This document shows, in pieces, positions 48,579 through 54,445 of a stretch of DNA of 54,445 nt (position 1 is the first letter of the stretch; each line of letters opens with the position of its first letter). The position numbers and the translations under genes are program-made. Location: NCBI GenBank assembly GCA_025800105.1, contig JAOXSG010000774.1:1-54445 (forward strand), written 5' to 3'. This stretch comes from Cohaesibacter sp. Its GTDB lineage: Bacteria > Pseudomonadota > Alphaproteobacteria > Rhizobiales > Cohaesibacteraceae. The notes under the pieces are model-generated. The model saw only the letters and a program-made list of their open reading frames with translations, searched no databases and had not been told where the DNA came from.

Positions 48579-50210
48579 TTATTCTGCGGGAACCAAAGAT
48601 GGGTCAGCAGCGTCAACTTCCGCTTTTTCACCCACTTTAATGGTCATCCAGAGGTTATAGGCCATGATCAGAGAGCCAAGGACGAACAACAGGCCGCCAA
48701 GCGCACGGATCATATAGAACGGATGCATCGCCTCAACGGATTCGATGAAGGAATATTCAAGGAAGCCGAGCTTGTCATATGCGCGCCACATCAGGCCCTG
48801 CATGATGCCGGACACCCACATGGAGGTGATGTAGAGAACAATGCCGAGCGTGGAAACCCAGAAATGCCATTCAACAAGACGATCGGAATAGAGCTTCTTG
48901 CGGTTCCACAGCCATGGAATCAGGCAGTAGAGAGCACCGAAGGAGATATAGCCAACCCAGCCCAGAGCACCGGAATGCACGTGACCGATGGTCCAATCGG
49001 TATAGTGAGACAAGGAGTTCACAGCCTTGACGGACATCAGAGGCCCTTCGAAGGTGGACATGCCATAGAAGGCAACAGATACAACCATCATACGCAGAAC
49101 AGGGTCTGTGCGCAGTTTGTCCCAAGCACCGGATAGGGTCATCAGGCCGTTGATCATACCACCCCAAGATGGCATCCACAGGATGATCGAGAAGGTCATG
49201 CCCAGTGTCTGCGCCCAATCAGGCAGCGCGGTATAGTGCAAATGGTGCGGACCTGCCCAGATATACAGGAAGATCAGAGCCCAGAAGTGCACGATAGACA
49301 GACGATAGGAATAAACCGGACGATCTGCGCGCTTTGGAATGAAGTAATACATGATGGCCAGGAAGCCAGCGGTCAGGAAGAAGCCCACCGCATTGTGACC
49401 ATACCACCACTGCACCAAAGCATCCTGCACACCAGAGAAAAGCTGATAGGACTTGATACCATAGATAGAAACAGGGATGGAGATATTGTTACCCAGATGC
49501 AGCATGGCAATGGTAACAATGAAGGCCAGATAGAACCAGTTTGCCACATAGATATGCGGCTCACGGCGCTTCCATAGCGTGCCAAGGAATACCAGCAAAT
49601 AGGCAACCCAGACAATGGTCAGCCACAAATCGGCATACCATTCCGGCTCTGCATATTCTTTACCCTGGGTGGCGCCAAAGAGATAGCCGGTTCCGGCAAT
49701 CACGATGAAGGCGTTATAGCCCAGAATAATGAACCATGGAGAGACACGGCCCGGCAAGCGAGCATGACAGGTGCGCTGAACCACATAGAAGGATGTGGCG
49801 AGCAGCACGTTGCCACCGAATGCGAAAATCACCGCAGAGGTATGCAGCGGACGCAAACGGCCAAAGCTGGTCCATTCCAGATCAAAGTTCAGCGCTGGGA
49901 AGGTCAATTGCCAAGCGATGATATCGCCAACCAGAAAACCGGCAATACCCCAGAACATAGCTGCCACAGAGGCAAATTTGATCGGGCCAAGGTTGTAGCC
50001 TGTTTCATCAACGTCCGCTGGACGCTTGAAATAGGCGTTGAAAATAAGGAACACGCCGAGTGCTGAAAAAATCAGACCGACGGTCGCGTGAAATGCCATA
50101 ACGCCATCCACCGCCTTTGCAGCGATCGCGAGGCAAGCGAAGGCAAGAGCGGTCAGGAATACCGCAAACAGGCCTTCTTCTACAGAGAGTCTTTTAATTG
50201 TGTGAGCCAT
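48579..50210 (-). CDS. ccoN: Cytochrome cbb3 oxidase catalytic subunit I, CcoN
   Basis: The 543-residue protein is the heme-copper oxidase catalytic subunit with about 12 membrane helices. Key His-containing stretches are [17 protein letters not shown] (low-spin heme b ligand), [11 protein letters not shown] (Cu-B ligand, with the cbb3-type Tyr elsewhere), [17 protein letters not shown] (Cu-B pair) and [17 protein letters not shown] (high- and low-spin heme ligands). It reduces O2 to water with high affinity and pumps protons. It is the first gene of ccoNOQP and has two FNR-type boxes upstream, so it should be induced at low oxygen. Confidence 0.97.
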   Translation of the reverse strand: MAHTIKRLSVEEGLFAVFLTALAFACLAIAAKAVDGVMAFHATVGLIFSALGVFLIFNAYFKRPADVDETGYNLGPIKFASVAAMFWGIAGFLVGDIIAWQLTFPALNFDLEWTSFGRLRPLHTSAVIFAFGGNVLLATSFYVVQRTCHARLPGRVSPWFIILGYNAFIVIAGTGYLFGATQGKEYAEPEWYADLWLTIVWVAYLLVFLGTLWKRREPHIYVANWFYLAFIVTIAMLHLGNNISIPVSIYGIKSYQLFSGVQDALVQWWYGHNAVGFFLTAGFLAIMYYFIPKRADRPVYSYRLSIVHFWALIFLYIWAGPHHLHYTALPDWAQTLGMTFSIILWMPSWGGMINGLMTLSGAWDKLRTDPVLRMMVVSVAFYGMSTFEGPLMSVKAVNSLSHYTDWTIGHVHSGALGWVGYISFGALYCLIPWLWNRKKLYSDRLVEWHFWVSTLGIVLYITSMWVSGIMQGLMWRAYDKLGFLEYSFIESVEAMHPFYMIRALGGLLFVLGSLIMAYNLWMTIKVGEKAEVDAADPSLVPAE

Positions 50211-50285
50211 CTTTCAGTCCCATCTAGGAACGCACTTCCCCCAATCAGGGTCAACCGACCCTATGGTTCTGGGGCTTGATACGCT

Positions 50286-50299
50286 TTGACTCATGTCAA
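50286..50299. promoter_or_regulatory. FNR/FixK box 1 upstream of ccoN
   Basis: TTGACTCATGTCAA is a perfect dyad, TTGAC-N4-GTCAA, the standard FnrL/FixK site of alphaproteobacteria, 76 bp before the ccoN start. Confidence 0.85.
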
Positions 50300-50346
50300 C
50301 GTGAAGGGGTGGAAATACGTAAAAGGTGCGACTCGTGGTCACAGTC

Positions 50347-50360
50347 TTGAGCATGATCAA
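50347..50360. promoter_or_regulatory. FNR/FixK box 2 upstream of ccoN
   Basis: TTGAGCATGATCAA keeps TTGA-N6-TCAA, 137 bp before the ccoN start, and is a second, slightly weaker candidate site in the same promoter region. Confidence 0.65.
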
Positions 50361-50615
50361 GACCCAAATATTACAAATTCTTCATATAATTCAGCTTTTT
50401 ACAGACACTCTCTTGCCGGGTTCCTGCAAGTTCAGAAATTTTGAAAGCAAGAAAGGAGCGTGCGTTTAAAATGTGCATGGCCTCTGTCTTTTTGCCGCTT
50501 TCTTCGCCCAAAGGCCTATAGTCTTTTGGCTAAGATATGCCATTTCTGGTGCTCTTGCCTGCCCTATGATCATGTTTCATGGATTATGCTTTCAGAGAAT
50601 CAAGTGCGAAGAGCC

Positions 50616-50643
50616 TAGGCTCAGAACTCATTCATTTAGCCTA
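50616..50643 (+). repeat. Dispersed 28-bp TAGGCTCAG repeat, complete copy
   Basis: It starts TAGGCTCAGAACTCATTCAT and ends TTAGCCTA, the same 28-mer as the minus-strand copy at 25879-25906 with two base differences. It lies about 70 bp upstream of the SMR start, within the long open frame that precedes it, which argues that the upstream part is not coding. Confidence 0.6.
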
Positions 50644-50715
50644 GATCCTCTCGACAGTCTGCCTTTGGTTCGTTATGACCGTTTTTCCCGCTTTTCATGC
50701 GATAAGGATATCCCT

Positions 50716-51045
50716 TTGAACTGGCTTTATCTTGGCTTTGCCATTTTATTTGAAGTTGCTGGCACCTCTGCCCTGACCCTCTCGCAAGGTTTTAGCAAAG
50801 CCTTGCCTACAGCACTTAGTCTGATTGCCTTTGCCATTGCCTTCTTTTTTCTGTCTCTTGCTTTAAAGACCATCCCTGTTGGCATTGCCTATGCCATATG
50901 GTCCGGGGCAGGCATTGTGCTGATTTCGCTGATCGGCTTTTTTCTGTTCAAGCAATCTTTGGATTTTCCGGCACTGATTGGCATCGCCCTTATTATTGGC
51001 GGGGTTGTTGTCATCAAGCAATTTTCGTCTATATCTGGACTTTAG
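50716..51045 (+). CDS. Small multidrug resistance (SMR) transporter, EmrE/SugE-like
   Basis: The 109-residue protein has four membrane helices and the SMR opening NWLYLGFAILFEVAGTSALTLSQGF, with the essential Glu at residue 13 (Glu14 in EmrE), and the later YAIWSGAGIVLISLIGFFLFKQ signature, where Trp and Tyr line the pore. SMR proteins export lipophilic cations, polyamines or guanidinium by proton exchange; SugE- and EmrE-types cannot be separated securely here. I set the start at the TTG at 50716 because it gives normal SMR length and has AAGG upstream. The frame from 50473 passes through a dispersed repeat and does not resemble SMR. Confidence 0.85.
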   Translation: MNWLYLGFAILFEVAGTSALTLSQGFSKALPTALSLIAFAIAFFFLSLALKTIPVGIAYAIWSGAGIVLISLIGFFLFKQSLDFPALIGIALIIGGVVVIKQFSSISGL

Positions 51046-51059
51046 GTGTTTGAAGCCAA

Positions 51060-51845
51060 TCTGCCCAGAGCGATGCAGAAGGCACAATAACCGTCTTTTC
51101 CTTGAAGCTGTTCATTATTTTCGCGTCCATAACATCACTTGGCGAGCTTTGCCTACTCAGTTTGGAAAGCGAAGTTCTATCTGGAAACTGTTCGAGCGTT
51201 TAAGCAAGGCTGGTGTCTTTGAAGCCTGTTTCGATAGCTTGGCTTCACCTAGCTTATCAGCTCATTTGGTGCAAATGTTAGACAACTTCATTGTCCATGC
51301 TCATGTCTCGGCAGCAAGAGCCAAAGGGAGCAGACTAGACAAGCGCTAGAGCGAGCAAAGGGTGGCTTCTCAAGCAAAATCCATTTGAAGACAGATCTTG
51401 ACGACCATTCTCTTGTCGTTGAACTGACTGGTGGGGAGATAAGGGGATGCACCGCATTTTCGCATCCCTCTGAATATCGGCTGGATGTCGAACCCCGCGC
51501 AGCTGTGAGGGACAAGAGCTATTCTAGCATAGCCAATCGCAAATATGCACGACAATGCACTGCTGTTCCTATCATTCCGCACAAGTCCAATGAGAGACAT
51601 CAGCCCAAGCATTTTTCCAAGAAACTATACAAAGTAAGAGCCCGCATCGAACAGGCCTTTGGCAAACTCAAACGTTTCAAACGGGTCGCTCTATCATGTA
51701 AGAGGACACAGCGTAATTACCGATCAATCATCTCACTCGCGGAAATATTCATCTTGATCAAATCTATTCACTCTGTCAGCTCAATGAGCATTGAGAACCA
51801 TTTCATTCTGCTGATTAATATAAATTTAACTTTCACTTTTTTTTA
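51060..51845 (+). pseudogene. Decayed IS5-family transposase
   Basis: The first part (to about 51349) encodes CRRHNNRLFLEAVHYFRVHNITWRALPTQFGKRSSIWKLFERLSKAGVFEACF, the N-terminal IS5-family motif 'NNR.F.EAVLYR.RTGIPWRDLP..FG.W...W.RF.RW...GV'. After a stop the frame changes, and the second part gives RAKGGFSSKIHLKTDLD and KKLYKVRARIEQAFGKLKRFKRVALSCKRTQRNYRSIISLAEIFIL, the C-terminal DDE/R-Y-E end. Motif residues differ from active elements and a frameshift separates the halves. It sits directly after the SMR gene. The 51846-52041 stretch after it is AT-rich and non-coding. Confidence 0.8.
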
Positions 51846-52041
51846 ACCATGTTGATTTAAAATCCTAAAATAGAATGAACAGGGTAGAAGCATACTAATC
51901 TAAATCTAATATGAACATATTTGAATTGGTAGCATTTTAACATCGTTTAGCTTGTAAATGCACCATTGATGCGGATGACTGTTTTAAAGCGCCAAACCCT
52001 AGTAGCTTCATCGAAAGAAAATGCGATAAAGGAATTTGATT

Positions 52042-52539
52042 ATGGATATTTCCAATAAGCTTCAAATAGCTAGCGTGGCATCACAATACACCAAGCCAGA
52101 GGTAGCTTTTTCATCATCAACACAACCTAAGACTAGCGCGTTTGATGGCCCCGCAGTAAACGTGAGCATCTCCAGTGAAGCAGTGGAATTATTCGATCAA
52201 CTACAATCTTTGTCTAAGCAGGATGAGAAGAAGCTCGATGCACTCTTTGAGAAAATGGATAAGATTTTCGAGTCTGCTGGTAATAATGAACTAAGTGGTA
52301 ATCAAATCAAACAACTCGATGCATTGTCAAAAAAGGTGGATCAGGTTTTAGGACTAGAAACAGAAGATGATCTATTGGCTAGCCTACCACCCAAAGAGGC
52401 CAAACAATTGGAGGATCTTTTCAAACAAGTAGATCAGTTATTTGAAAAATCCGGTGATAAACCATTGACAGAAAGCCAACAAAAACAGCTTCATGCGCTT
52501 GATGAAAAAATAAATCAGATCGCAGAGGCTCACGTTTAA
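52042..52539 (+). CDS. Orphan protein with two ~48-residue helical repeats, between IS5 remnants
   Basis: The 165-residue protein is very rich in Lys, Asp, Gln and Leu, with no signal peptide or membrane helix. Residues about 53-100 (LSKQDEKKLDALFEKMDKIF ... KQLDALSKKVDQVLG) and 113-160 (LPPKEAKQLEDLFKQVDQLF ... KQLHALDEKINQIAE) are two similar helix-loop-helix repeats sharing LF...D..FE..G....L...Q.KQL.AL..K..Q. The loop ESAGNNELS/EKSGDKPLT is EF-hand-like in outline but lacks the Ca2+ ligand pattern. An AAAGGA lies eight bases before the ATG. Base composition is AT-rich and IS5 remnants lie on both sides, so it was probably carried in. I do not recognise the family. Confidence 0.65.
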   Translation: MDISNKLQIASVASQYTKPEVAFSSSTQPKTSAFDGPAVNVSISSEAVELFDQLQSLSKQDEKKLDALFEKMDKIFESAGNNELSGNQIKQLDALSKKVDQVLGLETEDDLLASLPPKEAKQLEDLFKQVDQLFEKSGDKPLTESQQKQLHALDEKINQIAEAHV

Positions 52540-52737
52540 AATCCCATACATTTAGATCTTAATAAGACTTTAAAATATCTACACATAACAATGATGCGAG
52601 CTTAGATCCTGATTCAAAAAATCCGGGCTAAGCTCCCTCTGCCTCAAAACCAACGGTCAAAGTATTCTCGTATACAGTTTTGGAGGGAGAAGACCGCCAG
52701 ATAGCACCATCAAAATCTGGGATAAAACAGGCTGATC

Positions 52738-52950
52738 AAATTATTCCGTGAAAATCCAATGAGAAATACCAGCCTAAGCATTTTGCTGAGGAGCTATACA
52801 AGGCAAGAACTCGTATTGAGCAAACCATCGACAAATTCAACCGTTTCAAGCGCGTTGCACTCAGGCGCGAGAAAACCCAACAGAATTAGCGATCAATCAT
52901 CTCAATCGCTGCAGCATTCATCTTGATGAAATTCGTCCACATCGCATAAG
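52738..52950 (+). pseudogene. 3' fragment of a second IS5-family transposase
   Basis: In one frame this reads KHFAEELYKARTRIEQTIDKFNRFKRVALRREKTQQN, a stop, then RSIISIAAAFILMKFVH, matching the end of the transposase at 51060 (KHFSKKLYKVRARIEQAFGKLKRFKRVAL ... RSIISLAEIFILIK) over about 65 residues. DNA similarity begins near 52738. An in-frame stop and the absence of the 5' part make it a remnant. 52540-52737 has no gene I can support. Confidence 0.75.
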
Positions 52951-53004
52951 CTGTAGAAGTTCAGATTTGACCCTTTAATCCTCACGCATTGGCGAGGCTG
53001 CTTT

Positions 53005-54174
53005 ATGATCCTATTTTCTCTTCCAAAGAGATCAGCCTTCTCTTGCATGTGCCTTGTGTTGCTCATATTGGCTGGGTGTGCGTCTCGTGGGGGGCTTGAT
53101 TATCAGGATAGCGCGTCCAGATCTGCCGCACCTCTTGCCTCTGTCTCATCCATTTTTGTTGCAACAAATCGTCAAGCCAATCTCGATGATGCACGCATTG
53201 GCTATGGCTCACAACGCAGCAAGCAGCTTGGCTATGCGCGCTTTGATGTCAGCATTCCCGGCACACATAAAATTGGCGAGATTGAATGGCCAAGCGGGCA
53301 AGCTGATCCAGCAAAGCATTTTATCACACGTGGTCATATTGATTATTCAGATGCGCCCTCTTTTCATAAAGCTGTGTCTGATCATTCCCTTCAAAAGGCT
53401 GAACACTCGCCCAAGGGTCAAAAAGAGCTGGTGCTGTATATTCACGGCTATAATACCAATTTTGCCGAAGGGCTTTATCGGGTTGCACAGATTGCGCATG
53501 ATTATGACATGACGGCGCCCATGATGTTGTTTTCATGGCCCAGTGCTGGCCGCACCGGGCTTTATGTCTATGACAGGGATAGTGTTAAAATCTCCAGAGA
53601 TGCTTTGGTACAGCTTATTGAACAGCTGCATCGCTCTGACATTGAGCAAATCACATTGGTAGCGCATTCCCTTGGCTCCGAACTTTTAATGGAGAGTTTG
53701 CGTCAGATGCATCTCAGCGGCAAAGCCTCTTTCCTGTCCAAACTCAATGGGGTGGTTTTGTTGTCGCCGGATTTGGATCTTGATGTTTTCAATGCGCAGC
53801 TGAACCAAATCAAACCACTTCCACGGCCCTTCTTTATCTTTGCCTCTCAAAAAGATGAGGCTTTGCAAGTCTCCGGCTTTCTGACGGGACAGGAAGAAAG
53901 GGTTGGCAATAGTCTTGATCTCAGCAAAATCAATCATTCAGGCATCAGTGTTGTTGATGTGACCGACTTTACGGGGGGCGATCGCCTTCATCATTCAACC
54001 GTTGCAACATCCCCGGCTCTGGTCACTCTTTTAAAAGGCCTGAAACAACAAAATCCTCTTGATGCCTTGCAAACCAGCGCCAATCAACAAACGATTGGCT
54101 CTCGTGTGGTTGGAACAGCAACCCTTCCTTTGCGCATCCTTACAAAGACCACTGAAGCGGTTTTTGCTCCGTAA
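53005..54174 (+). CDS. Lipoprotein alpha/beta hydrolase (DUF900 family)
   Basis: The 389-residue protein has a lipoprotein signal with lipobox LILAGC (Cys25). The body matches DUF900 alpha/beta hydrolases: VSSIFVATNRQAN, the strand ELVLYIHGYNTNFAEGLYRVAQIAHD, MMLFSWPSAGRTGLYVYDRDS, and the nucleophile Ser222 in VAHSLGSELLMESL (GxSxG written H-S-L-G-S), with HHSTVATSP supplying a late His. Substrate unknown, presumably an ester or lipid at the cell envelope. It is closed downstream by a TAGGCTCAG repeat. Confidence 0.8.
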   Translation: MILFSLPKRSAFSCMCLVLLILAGCASRGGLDYQDSASRSAAPLASVSSIFVATNRQANLDDARIGYGSQRSKQLGYARFDVSIPGTHKIGEIEWPSGQADPAKHFITRGHIDYSDAPSFHKAVSDHSLQKAEHSPKGQKELVLYIHGYNTNFAEGLYRVAQIAHDYDMTAPMMLFSWPSAGRTGLYVYDRDSVKISRDALVQLIEQLHRSDIEQITLVAHSLGSELLMESLRQMHLSGKASFLSKLNGVVLLSPDLDLDVFNAQLNQIKPLPRPFFIFASQKDEALQVSGFLTGQEERVGNSLDLSKINHSGISVVDVTDFTGGDRLHHSTVATSPALVTLLKGLKQQNPLDALQTSANQQTIGSRVVGTATLPLRILTKTTEAVFAP

Positions 54175-54179
54175 GCTTT

Positions 54180-54445
54180 TAGGCTCAGGACCCATTAATT
54201 TTGCTCATTCTGCGAGAGCATTTTTGAGCAATGGCAAGGAGGAAAATCGCGACAATGTGGTTCATTTTCAAGATTTTACGACGGTGATCTATGGTTTATC
54301 GGGTCCACCCGATGAAACGTCCAGTGGACGTTTCACCATGAGAACGCCGAAGGCACATTGCGCAAAAATGCTTCGCCCTTCGGGTTTGTCTTGAAGCACT
54401 CATCTATCGAACCAAGAGCTGCAAAAAGGGAACCACCCTTATTTT
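54180..54445. repeat. Non-coding tail starting with a TAGGCTCAG repeat and holding a 23-bp palindrome
   Basis: TAGGCTCAGGACCCATTAAT at 54180 matches the start of the 28-bp repeats, then diverges (TTTGCTCA). A perfect palindrome with arms TGAAACGTCCA/TGGACGTTTCA lies at 54313-54335. No convincing gene is present to the window end. It may be the left part of a larger repetitive or mobile element continuing past the window. Confidence 0.45.

Noticed and set aside
50473..50715. N-terminal extension of the SMR gene
   Set aside because: The extra 81 residues cross the 28-bp dispersed repeat and do not resemble SMR proteins; the TTG at 50716 gives standard length.

Overview
The window reads as chromosome of an alphaproteobacterium, most likely of the Hyphomicrobiales (rhizobial) side. 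The evidence is an ALAS-type HemA, a full ccoNOQP-ccoGHIS cytochrome cbb3 cluster preceded by FNR-type boxes, two PHB phasins, a PdhS-like cell-cycle histidine kinase with a CtrA-type box upstream, and a histidine tRNA with A73 and no encoded G-1. Base composition is moderate for the class, with several clearly AT-richer patches (about 23.0-24.3, 28.2-28.5, 37.8-41.0 and 51.1-53.0 kb) that look accessory or acquired.

Layout. 0-4 kb: a rearranged left edge (truncated cytochrome c' running out of frame into an ABC-permease tail), an HxlR-like regulator divergent from a VOC protein, then a LysR/SDR/secreted-protein module bracketed by two near-identical terminators, one of which belongs to pyc. 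4-7.5 kb: pyruvate carboxylase with an AT-rich inverted repeat upstream. 8.1-9.9 kb: tRNA-His, two phasin genes, and between them a 266-bp non-coding element with terminal inverted repeats. 10-15.3 kb: a giant (1662 aa) PAS/histidine kinase with a very long acidic and lysine-rich central region. 15.5-23 kb: sulfatase, GNAT, MocR regulator divergent from a threonine dehydratase-like enzyme, SDR, aldehyde dehydrogenase, and palindromic intergenic repeats. 23-29 kb: orphan membrane protein, Nudix hydrolase, a BKACE-like protein lacking two expected metal ligands, RpiR regulator, a degenerate DegT-like protein, TetR regulator, and a 16-bp tandem repeat. 29.6-33.2 kb: a RecD-like helicase, then queC-queD-queE-queF led by a strong preQ1-I riboswitch candidate. 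33.2-36.8 kb: single-domain response regulator, hemA with a FNR-like box, and two proteins of unknown function. 36.8-41 kb: a TAXI solute-binding protein divergent from an aminotransferase, an RraA/HMG-aldolase-like protein and a LysR regulator. 41-50.2 kb (minus strand): ccoN-O-Q-P, ccoG, ccoH-I-S and a LysE exporter. 50.7-54.4 kb: an SMR transporter, two decayed IS5-family transposase remnants around an orphan repeat protein, and a lipoprotein alpha/beta hydrolase.

How it fits together. The core functions are microaerobic respiration (cbb3 oxidase, its copper and Fe-S assembly factors, and heme precursor supply through HemA, probably under shared FNR/FixK-type control), anaplerosis (pyc), PHB granule coating, queuosine precursor synthesis, and cell-cycle signalling. 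Between them lie small regulator-plus-enzyme modules for uptake or catabolism. Repeats and mobile-element debris mark several of the boundaries. The observations most worth a second look are the giant kinase, the riboswitch, the TAXI/aminotransferase/aldolase cluster, the active-site-degenerate enzymes, and the dispersed TAGGCTCAG repeat family with its MITE-like relative.
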